DNA of 64,000 nt, taken from positions 5,531,417-5,595,416 of the forward strand of contig JADWOT020000010.1 in NCBI GenBank assembly GCA_036345935.2, given 5' to 3'. This document shows positions 46,310-57,309 of this stretch, piece by piece. Within the stretch, counting starts at the first letter, position 1, and each line of letters opens with the position of its first letter. The notes beneath the pieces were generated by a model. The model ran no database searches, was not told where the DNA came from, and worked only from the letters and a program-made list of their open reading frames with translations. The translations under genes and the position numbers were made by a program. Origin of the DNA: Taenia hydatigena (taxonomy: Eukaryota; Platyhelminthes; Cestoda; Cyclophyllidea; Taeniidae).

Positions 46310-49300
46310 AAAGGCCAAGTTTGACGTGTGAATCCATGGTGCGTTCACGGCATGTCTGCAGGACAGCCGACTCTAACGCCATGTGCAGCACACCGCACTG
46401 CTTAAATCACTTGCACCAATCCGAAACTCAAGACACCCACCTTAATCTAAAAATGTACCCACTATTTAGAAATGGTAAGCATGTATAAAGGCGTACAGTT
46501 AGGGGACTACATTTAATAGCGATAACACTATCCTGATCGTTCTGCATAGTTCGTACACCCAACATGGCACATGCGACGTTGTCTCGGGTTGTGCGCAATA
46601 CTTGGGAAGAATCATTCGCGCATTGGTCCAGTTAGCCTCCCACACCACTCCATTTGCCTATGTCCAACAGGCAAACGCCACGGTTCGCAGCATGATTATG
46701 AGCTGTTTTCCTGGCATCAACGAAGGAAGAGGCCTTATAGGCAACAAATGTGAGCAAGAGAGAACCGATGGGTCCCATGTCAAACTGCTGCACAAATATT
46801 AGCAGACAAGTTGCAATGCAATATCGTGATGCTGTTAGTAGTCTCATTATTATTTGGTTCTGTGTGGCATTGAACAACGGTTCTGCTAGGGGAGCCGACA
46901 GTTAATCTTAAAATTTAGCTTACTTCGTTTCCTCTATAGTTCGTGTCTATTTTGCTCTACTGTGTACGCGCAAATAGGCCTGGTGGACGGCAGCTACTGG
47001 ATCTCTCATTGCGATGTCCCAATTGATGGATGCTGGTCCCAACAATGACCTACGATTATGGGCATTCATTTCATAGCTCTTGGCGTCGTACAAACCAACG
47101 CAGCTTTTACATTCCGCCATTAAGATTTGTTGGAGAGACAAGAGCAAAGACCTGAATAGGGACATCTCAAATGCACTGCGTCAGAGGAGAGATTACAGTA
47201 AACTTAAATATCTGGGGCTCCATGCCTGTCACGTATCCGAGAGCCAAGATGTCGTGACTGTAATCCATCTACTTATTTTATAACTAAACATGTGAATCAC
47301 TTAATATTATATCATCGTCGAAAAGACCATCGCTCTCAATTCGACACCTCAGTAGTCTGTTTAGTGTTCTCTCATTTCAACAAGAATTTTACTTGTGCTC
47401 TCACGCTGATGCACAATAAGAGCAAAATGGACCGGCCGTCCCTAACTACAATAGAATTTTTGGGCTCATGACTTTACTCAAAGTAAATTAGCATAATTAT
47501 GTCAATTAAGCTATTCCCTACACATCGCTCTGCTCATTCGCATGTTTGCTTGACTTTATTGCCGCACCTATCTGCATTCGCCTACGATTCCGCCTCCTCA
47601 TCTGTCTTCGTGCACAGTTAGGCAAGACATTTTAATAGTAATTTTAAAGATGTCGTTGCATCGAACCATCAACACAAAATCAGTCAGCATCATAAGCATA
47701 ACCTAACATAACATAAACATGGACCATATATAATAATGATACGATTAGTGGCATAATTAGGGCTTTTAGGTCTCAAGCAGTTCGCTAACAAACAACGAAA
47801 AATATCCCTGATCAGAAGCTTGGGAAAAAGTCAAAATTTAAGAGCATGACTTTAATCTTGAAATGTGTTTTCTTTTTTTTAAGTGGTGACTAAGTCTAAG
47901 CATTCTGTCACAGGTTTGTTCAAATTGCAACGAGAAATGCCATTAATGGTGATCCGGCATTAGTAGGCAGTCTTTCCACACCATTGTGCAATCCATTGGG
48001 AGTGGCGTGGCCTTGCATTTTAATAGAGAAAGGCAGCATGCAGTGAGTGGCCATTAAAGCAATGACGCAGACGCTCAAAGTCATCCGACGGATATATTGC
48101 TCGCTGTTTCGATTTGAAAAATTTAACTACTTTGTGATGATGCGGGTGCATTGGGAAACACTTTGCAATAAGGACAAAGATTTTTGGCCCACGACTATAT
48201 GGAAATACCTATAAGTGTTCAAAACGAATTGCACTTACTTTCAATAGGCGAAAATGTGTGTAAATGCAAATCAAATGACTTCGTACTAATTGTTATTGCT
48301 GCTGTTATTCGACCTTTAAGCCCTTAGGTGAGGTGGAAAATGCACAGGCTTACTCGAACTATCTCTCGTGACCCAAGTTGTTCCGAATCATAGTGAATTT
48401 GGCCTCCTTTGCTCCTTCCACCTTCTCCTCTATCTCTGAGGAAGTCGTGAAGAGAAATTGTGACAAGCCCAAGTTGTAACTGTTCATGGAAGGATTAGAA
48501 TTAGCTTTCCTTGTAATTAAAACGCCCACTGACTGATGATATGCGTAGAACCATCCTTGATGCGTAAAAGCCAATGTGCCAGTTGATGGTATATTCTCGG
48601 TAAAAGCCCTTTACTTGCTCTAAGAGAAACCAGTGCCGATATGTCCAACACATTTCTGTATAGTGCTAAGTGCATCAAACTTGGCAGCATGTTTGGTTGA
48701 TTTTGATTCTGAGTTCTCCATCACTTTCAATCACTGCTTTGATTTTGAATTAAATTCAAAGCGTTTCCGAATTCTAGATGAGGTAGACGCCATTTCCTGC
48801 GTAGAAAATATACTGATTGAGTGCATCTTGAAGGCACAGGCAAAGCCTGATAAGTAGCACTGTGTCGCTCGATGGTCACTTTTAAAGCTTTGTAGATTCC
48901 ATTGTCGACCCTGAACATGAATGTCCCTAGGTCAGCATCTATATTTTGACGTACCTATGCTGACGGTATTCAGTGATGCAGACATCACTGTCAGTCGTAA
49001 CAGAATAAGTTTGTGACATGGTTTTAAAGGTAGAGTGCTCCACTTGTGATCCACCTCCTTTAGTTTTACATTTCCTTATTCCGTATTCATTTACTGCAGT
49101 CAGTGGATCGATAAATATTGCAAAGGGACCTGGTTACATAAAGCGGACAAGGACACGAACACGAAGGCGCTAGTGCAGTAGATGAGGCATTATACCATCT
49201 CATTGAAGTGGCGCAGAATGCAGAAGTATTGCCATTTCTAATATGTCAGATGCGAAGGAAAAGGATTTTATACCTCTAACTTTTGTATTTGGCGAACTAC

Positions 49301-49980
49301 GCTTATCGTCACTTCTTGAAACCTGCCTTTTCTGCAATCCGTTATATTAAGAGCTGATAAGTAGACAAATATTGCTAATTTATTGGGAAACTTGAAGATA
49401 ATCCTAGGGCTATGGCCTTTCACCAGCACTCATTGGCGCCCTTTACTGACCAACTTAGTAGTGGTGCCGAAAGTTTACATAGAATGCTTGGTGTGTAAAT
49501 CACTGTAAGGCTGCACTGAATCCACTACAATCACAAAAGGTGATAGCCATGCAACACAACAGAGGCATAGATAATATAGGAATCAACTTTGGTGAGGCCA
49601 AAAGCCAAATAATCCCATGACACCTACGCAAACGCAAAGAGATGGCATCCAAAAGCTCGTACTAGAGGACCTGAAACCTAAAAAATTATTTTAATTAAAA
49701 AGCCTGTGCAGATCGGAACACTTAAGATGCAATAGATTACTTACGCTTAGGCAAATGTGTCACTTTACAAAATTAGTACAGATTTAAAAAGCTTGAAAAT
49801 TTATCAACAGTCTGCTGGAGAGCGCTAAAGTGTAAGGCGCATTGATTTTGATCAATTTCGAAGAAATAAAACTGTTCAGGAAGGCACACTATCAGGTGTT
49901 ACTATAGTTTTTAAGAGCAGTGGCACCATCTTTAATGCACAACACATTAGCAGTCATTTAATGTGGCAGTACACTCGAGC
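46310..49980. other. Stretch with no supported gene
   Basis: About 3.7 kb with no recognised exon, RNA gene or repeat family member. Confidence 0.45.
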
Positions 49981-49989
49981 AGAATCTGA

Positions 49990-50890
49990 GCCTCACGTAC
50001 TCTTTTCCCTCATCCCTGTTGGTCGCAAAGGTTTAGTGTTAAAGCAAATTTTGTGGGTCTTCTTTGATTAGGCAATTTCGCTAGCATTTAACAAACTAAC
50101 TTGCTCCACCATTCACATTTCTAGTTCAAGTCGAAGTTCATGGTAGCATGGCAATGAGAAATGGAGAACACATGCAGTCATAAATAAGTCACAACTGATT
50201 GGATCGGTAGATGCGTGGCTAAGATTTCAATGAGTTGCTCTTAGATTGCGTTCCTTTGCTGACTTATTTACGCCTGTCGATCGCTGGATCGATTAGTGCG
50301 TGCGCTGTGCCCTCGTTGCACAACGGCTGCCCAGATAAGCAGGTGGTCGATCGACTTGACTCAGTAACCGGGGCGAAAACTCGTCCATGGATAGCAAGTG
50401 GGATGAATAAAGGAGGTCATAAATGATAAACCACCATTATTAATTAAAATTTGAACTTTTCTTTAATACCTAGTTTTTTTGGATTTTTCCCCACCATACT
50501 GTACAATCCCGTTACATTGCGCGGTATCCCACGTTCCTTGCCTATCTGAATATGGAGAGAGTGAAAACGCATACAGAAGAGACAGTGTCGGCAGTGACTT
50601 CTTGAAGACCGCGATGTCTTTAATTCGCCGATAAGATTATCATTAGTGCAAGAGAGTTGCATTGGTTACTTTCTATTCTCCGACGCAGTTAAGGCATGTT
50701 CTAAGATACATTGAAGGTCTATCGTTGGGCTGGACACCTCGGGCATGTTGATTTAAGTAAATTTGCTTAAATACTTTAATTCTTTCTAACGGGTAGCATT
50801 TTAACTTTTTAGCAGCAGGGCCGATTTGTCACCAAAGCACTCCACAGGATGACTGTTGCAATACTTATATTCTTTAGATGTGTGCTGTAG
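49990..50890 (-). repeat. Dispersed block R1, copy B (inverted relative to 9490-10330)
   Basis: This is the reverse complement of the 9490-10330 block, with shared anchors along its length, for example TTCGCCCCGGTTACT, AGATAGGCAAGGAACGTGG, GCCCAACGATAGACC and GACAAATCGGCCCTGC on the minus strand. The match stops near 50890. The adjoining plus-strand sequence from about 50895 belongs to a Ty3/gypsy remnant, so the block was probably cut by or joined to that element. Confidence 0.75.
50495..50662 (-). pseudogene. Cys/His-rich exon, better-kept copy
   Basis: The minus strand is open from 50662 and reads NDNLIGELKTSRSSRSHCRH, then CLFCMRFHSLHIQIGKERG and IPRNVTGLYSM, to a donor-like ATG|GTGGGG at 50495/50494. 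The Cys-x2-Cys and several His suggest zinc binding, but the classical second pair of ligands is not evident. The equivalent exon at 9720-9884 has two extra bases that break its frame. Because the following zinc-finger exons are absent here, this is an isolated 5' fragment of the gene family. Confidence 0.45.
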
Positions 50891-50894
50891 TCCA

Positions 50895-51440
50895 GAGGTG
50901 GGGAAACAATTTGAACCTGGTAGCGGAGTGGCGTGGTGATTCCCGGAAGCGTGACTCGTCCCCGTCCCAAACTCTCTTATTAGGCCGCGCTGTACTCTCT
51001 CGCCCATAGTAAATGTGTCGATCAGAAGGAAGAGGATGGACCCTCTACACTGGTGGCAGCGTTGGTGGACCTTCGCCATTTCAAGGAAGGAATGAATTTC
51101 GGAGATCGAATGATAACCGTGAGGTTCAACATCTGCTTGTACCTTCAGTGGCAGAAAGCTATGCTGATCCTGCATACTATTTCGCAAGAGCTTTTCTCCG
51201 CAGCGATTGATGCCGGAGTCTCACCTGACTCCGATCTTGACCAGTGCTGCGAGATACTGGCTCAACTCGTTATCGACCAGTGAGAGGAGCCGCCAGCTAA
51301 GGAGTTCTTTAGAACGGAAGTTCTAAAGCCGAATTCCAATAACAACTACTCTCGGTGTGGGAAAGTCGTACACTTTAGGGGTGGAACTGGCGAATACTAT
51401 CCAAGGTAACGAAGGTACACAGGCTGAGCAGTTCGTACTC
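50895..51440 (+). mobile_element. Ty3/gypsy retrotransposon fragment: leader, Gag, zinc knuckle
   Basis: The fragment starts at a leader shared with the copy at 61745 (ACAATTTGAACCTGGTAGCG, then GGCGTGGTGATTCCC). TGGTAGCGGAG could be the primer-binding site next to a lost 5' LTR. A Gag frame follows at about 51038-51283, with DLRHFKEGMNFGDRM, TVRFNICLYLQWQKAM, SPDSDLDQCCEILAQLVID and a TGA at 51281. In the same frame beyond the stop, EFFRTEVLKP and YSRCGKVVHF (51341-51370) resemble a CCHC zinc knuckle with its first and last Cys replaced. No protease, reverse transcriptase or integrase follows, so the element is truncated at about 51440. Its left edge abuts repeat block R1. Confidence 0.7.
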
Positions 51441-51822
51441 AATCAAAAGTACCTTTTCTTTGATACGTTAGCCCTCTTTTAGCCACATGAAAGCACGGGG
51501 TAATGAAGTCAACAGACATGAGCCGTATTTTTATAAAGACCTTATAAAGCCAAAACGAGGCCGTCAGTTATGACACCTGTATGCCAACAGATTATTGTGC
51601 GGAACCGGAGCGTGATTCGGTTTAAAAATAAACGACTGAGACTGAGGGAAGGCGAACCCTTTAATCGGTTTGAAATTCCTACCCATAGAAAAACCCCAAG
51701 CCATTTTCCTGGATATGTACCTTAAGCTGCATTCTGATAAAAAGCTATTTTGATAACTCAAAAGATTGATATTAAGGTCTACGGAATGGACGTATTGATA
51801 CTTCACACAGGCCAGCATTTAA

Positions 51823-51884
51823 CTGCATGGAATGAGGCCCAAGAATGGAAAATTGATTTCACAACGTCGAAAAGCATGAAATGC
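51823..51884 (+). repeat. Solitary monomer of the 49-bp repeat family
   Basis: The stretch GGAATGAGGCCCAAGAATGG, then AAAATTGATTTCACAACGTC and GAAAAGCATGAAATGC, is one unit of the family found as arrays at 19-22 kb and 33 kb. No second unit adjoins it. It is closer to the apparent consensus than most units of the 19 kb array. Confidence 0.7.
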
Positions 51885-51889
51885 TTTAT

Positions 51890-53425
51890 CAACAGATCGA
51901 CGTTTCCAAAAGTCATACTGAATTGGTAATCCTTACCTTGACGGTGGGCCGAATATTAACAATCCCTCTTCTCCTTATTGCTCTTTTCAACTGACCTTTT
52001 CGGGTTGTTGATACAGAACACAGTGATGTCGACTCCTCGTTCACACCTCCACTCGCCGCAAAGTCAACGCCTCTCACAGCAACACATTTAAGTCCATGCT
52101 TTTTATTTGCACATGAAAAAGAAGCCGCTTTTACATACGTTAAACGCGGCCTTACGATGACTTAGTGTAAACAGCTGTGTCACGATTAAATTACATATGG
52201 TCGTGGTGTCAACCGACTGAATGAATGGAAATAAAAGGCTCTGCATTTTATTAGGCTGATAAATTAGTCGAAATAGTTGCTTATTTGCTGAAAAGTCGAA
52301 TCAGCGTTTTCAGGCCTTTCCACCGTTAGGCGGGATCAAGCTATGAGCCATATCTGACACCCACATTGCTTACAACGACCCACCATATTCGTCTATTCAT
52401 TCATTGTAGGCATGATAGATGGGCGAGTCAGTTCTGTGGATGTGATAACTTAGTCAGGGTGTAGCGAGATATAAAACAGTAAAACACTGCACCCTGTTGC
52501 AAATGCTACTCACAATGGAGCTCGATTTGAGTGTGTTCACATCTGAGCAGAACCCTTCGTTTCAGTGATCTAAGCTGTGTAGTGATGGCAAAATCTTGAG
52601 AAAACTTGAGCCTCCTAAATCAAGGCGCAGCATTGACGGCTGTAGGGAATAACTAACTGACTCCAGCTAATCCCTTGTGTCCCTATTTTCAGTTGATAAA
52701 CTTTGATGCTACGAAGAAAGGCTACAATTTTGCTAATGCTATAATACTTATGGTCATTATCTTTACCTCATAGGCAAGAGGTAGGATAATAATTTAGGCC
52801 AAAATCTGCAAAAAATCAGTTCTTTATTGACTGTATCATAGAATACAACGAAGGTACCCAAGAGCATTATAGCTCCTCATACATAAGTGGTAGCAGAGAA
52901 TACGAAGGAGGGAATTGCTGCAAATGCCTTATTTTCTCTTGACTGGTGCCTCCCTTTTCTACGTGGCAAGAAGACGTGTACACATCCAGGCAAGGCTACA
53001 CCTCGAATGATCTGTAGTCAGACATTGCCAAACTCACGTAATCACTCAGCAGCGGCAAATTATTTAAAACTAACAGAAGGTGAATCCGGCATACATCTGA
53101 ATGGCGGATCAAGTTCTTTTTCAGCCATCAAATCACTAAACAGTTTGCTTAATAATTAGTCCAAAGGTGCACGTTCGTTGCGGTGTCACTATCATTGATA
53201 TTACAACGGAGACGTAGCATTGTGTGAAGATACTACTGAAGGGCTTGTTAGTAAGTGAAGCACTCCTTTGCGGACTACAGGAATAATTTTTGTAGTAAAT
53301 AAACAAATTAGAAAGTCTTGTGTAAGTAATGCGCAATGGTTGACGGGAATAAGGTCACTTTACTAAAATATGCTAGATTTGGCAGAACCACTTATGAATA
53401 GAATTTTGGACAAGGCACTTGGAGG
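51890..53425. other. Stretch with no supported gene
   Basis: About 1.5 kb with no recognised exon or repeat. Its right end, 53380-53425, is where an snRNA-type upstream promoter element for the spliced-leader gene would be expected. I cannot identify a specific motif for this lineage. Confidence 0.4.
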
Positions 53426-53428
53426 CAA

Positions 53429-53445
53429 CGCACTCGAAGTGTGCG
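53429..53445. promoter_or_regulatory. Inverted repeat just upstream of the SL gene
   Basis: CGCAC (53429-53433) is mirrored by GTGCG (53441-53445), ending 9 bases before the leader. This is only a structural observation; whether it has any promoter role is unknown. Confidence 0.25.
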
Positions 53446-53454
53446 AACGTGCGC

Positions 53455-53489
53455 CACCGTTAATCGGTCCTTACCTGCTGTTTCGTATG
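53455..53489 (+). ncRNA. Spliced-leader exon (mini-exon)
   Basis: This is the 35-nt part expected at the 5' end of trans-spliced mRNAs. The exact transcription start could be one or two bases upstream, because the taeniid leader I recall is 36 nt. The divergence lies in the segment after CTTACC, where this copy has CTGCTGTTTCGTATG. Confidence 0.8.
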
Positions 53490-53556
53490 GTGAGTATCGA
53501 TGCAGCTCGGTCTACGAGCTGTTATTGTTTGGCTGGTCCTACAAGGGCCTAAAATG
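53455..53556 (+). ncRNA. Spliced-leader (SL) RNA gene
   Basis: SL RNA donates its 5' exon to many mRNAs by trans-splicing. The leader (53455-53489, 35 nt) begins CACCGTTAATCGGTCCTTAC, as in the taeniid leader I remember, and ends TTTCGTATG; a terminal AUG is typical of flatworm leaders. It is followed at once by the donor GTGAGT (53490). Leader bases CTTACC (53470-53475) can pair with GGTGAG (53489-53494) across the splice site. ACCG/CGGT (53456-53459 and 53465-53468) can form a small hairpin. A 6-bp stem, AGCTCG/CGAGCT (53504-53509 and 53515-53520), is followed by ATTGTTTGG (53524-53532), which could be a slightly irregular Sm site. A last hairpin, GGTCC/GGGCC, lies at 53535-53549. The 3' end near 53556 is estimated from that hairpin. 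A single copy is seen in the window. Transcription would be from an snRNA-type promoter upstream. Confidence 0.88.
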
Positions 53557-53559
53557 AAG

Positions 53560-54645
53560 GAAAGTAGGAGGGGGTGGTGGCTTTGTTGTGACTACAGGCT
53601 GTTTGGCGGTGGCAGTGGGTGTCTGAATCGCTGTCGCGCATTACACTGCAAGTGGCTGGCGTGGGTCAATGCGGCAGGGGTAGAAACAAAGCTCTGTCTT
53701 GAAATACAGCAATCTGGTTATGGTACGCAGTAGAGGGCTTTGGCCACGTCATGGTTACCGAGAGGAAATGCTATGGACAGACCAGACATGCATTACAAAT
53801 CTGCACAATAGGTTACTAAATGTTTGGAAATTGGAGTCAATTTTAGTTGGTTGACGTGCTGACTGCTTATTGTGAAGCAACGCATTGGTTTGGCCTGCAA
53901 TAAACGCTTTAGCATGTGGCTTTCGTAACAGTGACAGCCCAAAGCGTCTATGTGCTGCATTGTGTTCAGGAGCATGGACGCCTATGCCAACATCTCTCCA
54001 GCCGCTTTGGCTCTCATGCAATCTAACCAGCAAAAAGTGATCTGCATGCGATGCCTTGGCAATCGCCGTGCTTCTGATATTGCTGGTTAACGTCTGCCAA
54101 TAAATAGGTTCCAAAATAATGTGTTTAAAAGAATCTTTTGCTTAATATAGTCACATCTTCCACCGCGTGGATGCGAAGCTATTGTAAATGTGGTGCTTGT
54201 GCAGTGTTCATGCTTTTACCGTTAGCTGTACGATAGTTTCTCATCGCTCAACTGTGCTGATTAGCGAATCTCTCGACAAACCCGTGCCGGTGCAACTAGC
54301 GTATTTTAGGCGAAATGAGCTTATCAAGACACTCAGGGATGCAATATCGTAAATGCATTACAAATTTAAAGAGTTACTCATCTCCTCATTGTGGTAGATG
54401 ATCTTCATTAAATTAATGGAGAGGAACCAAGAATTGCGCGAAATTGTCTCGTCTCCGTAGCAGTCGAAATATGTCCGTGACAGCTGTCCAGTGGTTCAGC
54501 GTGATAAATCTTAACAGGTGATTGCAGTTGGCCACGGAATATTCATTACAGTGCGACTTGATTGCTGCTTTGCAATGCTCATTGGTGCGGTTCTACTCGA
54601 GCCCTCATTATCACATCTGTTTTGTCAGCGCTGCTCAATAAAGGA
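53560..54645. other. Stretch with no supported gene
   Basis: About 1.1 kb downstream of the SL gene. No second SL copy, 5S rRNA or snRNA is recognised, so there is no sign of a tandem SL cluster in this window. Confidence 0.45.
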
Positions 54646-54651
54646 TCATAG

Positions 54652-54875
54652 AAGGCAATGTGTGCGAACGCTGTGGATTCATCCGCGATTATCAAGACGA
54701 TCCGCTTGTTCACAAGGAAAGTGGGTATCCGGCAGATCCGTTCGCGCTCCTTCATGTCCGAGAAATTCTTATCGACTCTGCTGCTGATGCCACTTCTGCT
54801 GCTGCACTGCGCACTTCTCAGTCGCTACGTGCAACAAAACACTCGTTCGGCTCAGTACACGACTCGCTAACCTAA
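54652..54875 (+). pseudogene. C2H2 zinc-finger terminal exon, diverged relative of 12253-12431
   Basis: After an acceptor-like GGATCATAG the frame starts with a two-base overhang (AA), the same phase as the last exon of the 11350-12431 gene. It reads EGNVCERCGFIRDYQDDPLV if joined to a phase-1 G. Compared with CSVCGSTFDRLDVMLSH, the Cys-x2-Cys-Gly, the Asp residues and the first His line up; the second zinc His is Tyr. It continues HVREILIDSAADATSAAALR and ends with TAA at 54873-54875, a Ser/Ala-rich tail instead of the acidic one. No matching upstream exons were found in the preceding kilobase, so it is an orphan exon. Confidence 0.45.
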
Positions 54876-54879
54876 TCCT

Positions 54880-56730
54880 GCATCAACCAGCAAATGCGCT
54901 TCCGTCAACTTATTTCATGTAATTCTATGATAAATTGCTGAACAAAGTCATGGCCATATGTTAAAATAAGCTTTCTTGGACAGAGACCTTCCTTTCATCT
55001 GCTCTCCTTTCTCTTAACTAAGTTCCACTAGATTTCTCCTTCACAACACATCCGTCGTCTCTTCTAACTCTTCACGATCTGTTAGCCTTAGCATTTTTGT
55101 AAAGACAACTTTTATGCAGAGTTGCACGCAAAAGCAGAGCAAATGGCAATGCGTGTGTTGAATGAAGTGCCACCTAAAGGTTGAGAAAGGGCAATGCAGG
55201 TAGATGGATTAGGCCCTTTAAAGTGCATTTAAGAAATGTTTGACACATTTCCATATCTTCCTCTAATAAGAAATTGACTGGGGCAATCGACACTTCTTAT
55301 GCTTGAAACAGATGAGATTACCTTACCATCAATTAATAGTGAAGTTATTTGACACACGTCAGCTATGGTTATTCACCCCAACATACGTCAGTAAATGCGA
55401 TTCCATCAGTCATAGTGCATGCTCTCATTGCGCCAACTGCAATCTCAATTCGATCGCAAAGCCAGAAATATGTTTCGGAAACAGCGCATCAGTTAAAAGC
55501 TCCACCACGTACGTTCCCACAATTCGTCTACGTTTCCCGTTAAAAATTAATTTCGTTTGTGAAATATTTTTACCGCGATGGACCTGCTGACCTCATCGCT
55601 AACTTATCACTTTCACCACTTGCTACCTGCTAAAGTAATTTTCATGCAAGTGCCACCTACGTGTCAACAGTCGATTTTCTGGCGCTGGTCATGCATCCTC
55701 GGAGACGTTCGATTGATCTTGTAGGCACAGATTTTTCAGGGAAAAGGAAAGGATGTGCAGGCATTCACCCCTCTAAATGCATCTGCCCTGCTTACATTTA
55801 TCGGCAAATCGCAGACTAACTCTATTGAGGTGAAGACTTTTACAATGCGACTAAGAGAATAAGTGACTGCGCAAGATGCAAGATCCTAATTTTTAGCAGT
55901 CAACAGGGCAGAAGGGCAATGGTCTCCTGTTTTCTCCTCTGGCGCTGTTATACGCATAGCTGACTGTAAAAGCATCTGATATTGGCAAAAACTCCCGACT
56001 CAAATCAGCGCTTGATAATCAGGACACATGAAAACTCGTGCGACTACCAAAGAGACTGCACGAATACCGTACCAACTTAGCACTTAGTGGCAAATGGTGG
56101 TAGAATTCTAGAACCAGGTGAATGACAATGGCTATTCAATAAAATGCTTATGGGCTACGATTTCATATCATACATATTTCATACTTGCATGTAAATATGA
56201 TGACTCCTTATGCCTACATGTATCGGAGTTGAAAAGAAAAAGCGAGACAGGTTTCGTAAAATTATAAAAACGGGGCGTAAATCTTGCAAGAGGGTAGCGC
56301 TGACAAGTTGAGGATCGAAGTAATGAAAGACGTCAAATCCAGTTGACTTGTGATTACTTTCAGGAGGTAAAAATCCCTTTATGAGTAGAACAGGCTCAAT
56401 TCCGTGCGTTTTCGGGACCGGAAAACTTTAAAATAAGATTTCTAAATTGCTAAAAATTTAGTTGGACTTAAGTATGGAACCAAAAGGCTCACTCCTGTAG
56501 GATTGACAAGGGTGATTCTTAGTCAAAATGGCAAAAGCGTCAATTGACAGCGTCCTTAAGATTGCTAACACATCCGCAATCAGCCTTAGAGAGGACAATC
56601 AGTTACAACCTCGATGCGTTACGGTATACTTTAGACCATGTTCACATGAAATCTACAGCACCGGGGCGCGAGCACACCACCTGAACGATCTTTCACCAAA
56701 TCCTCGCAAGCGAGTAATTCCCACTTGGGG
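54880..56730. other. Stretch with no supported gene
   Basis: About 1.9 kb with no recognised exon, RNA gene or repeat. Confidence 0.45.
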
Positions 56731-56734
56731 CGTT

Positions 56735-57300
56735 TATGGCCACGTGTTCCCGCTTTGGCAGTTCCTCTGCTCCTTTAAAGGCACGAAAGGCCTCCATGCA
56801 AAACCATCAGGCATCTCTCACTTGACACTGTTACAATTTCTAAAGTCCTACTTACTGGCCTCTGAGGATTCTGACCTTGACTCACTTCTTCTGAATTTTT
56901 GTGACCAGATATCATTTGCTACCACCGTAGCGCCGATCTCCTGAGCGGATCCCACTCGCGGGGCTTAAATTGCATACTTTTACTTTGCATATACGAATTT
57001 ACCTGTCCATTTAAATATAAGGTTACTCAGTTAAGAACCATTACACCAAACTCGAGCACGCAAAATGTCCCCAAATCCACTATTCAAAAAGCTAAATAGA
57101 CCAGACTTGACGTAGTATTAAGATTATTTAACATCGCTGACATTCTTTTGACTGATTGCAGATAGGTAGGGTTCGCAGATTCGTCTAGTGTTACAACATC
57201 CCTCGAAATCCGTGCAAATGCATACGATCACCCATACCCACGCATTACAAACCGCGGAAGCAAGTCACGATCTCTGCATCGTGTCATTAATTGGGCTTCT
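56735..57300 (-). repeat. Dispersed block R2, copy B (inverted relative to 10850-11435)
   Basis: The reverse complement of the 10850-11435 block is present over its whole length. On the minus strand the start codon of the zinc-finger frame is kept (ATG at 56797-56795) and reads MEAFRAFKGAEELPKREHVA, against MKAFRAFKGARKLLKQESVA in copy A. Homology stops after AGTGGGAAT (about 56735) and the frame hits a stop 34 codons in, so none of the finger exons are here. A 138-codon frame on the plus strand at 56528-56944 overlaps this block antisense and has no support of its own. Confidence 0.8.
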
Positions 57301-57309
57301 TACATCTTT

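Noticed and set aside
56528..56944. 138-codon frame on the plus strand
   Set aside because: Its right half is antisense to repeat block R2, whose other copy does not keep this frame.
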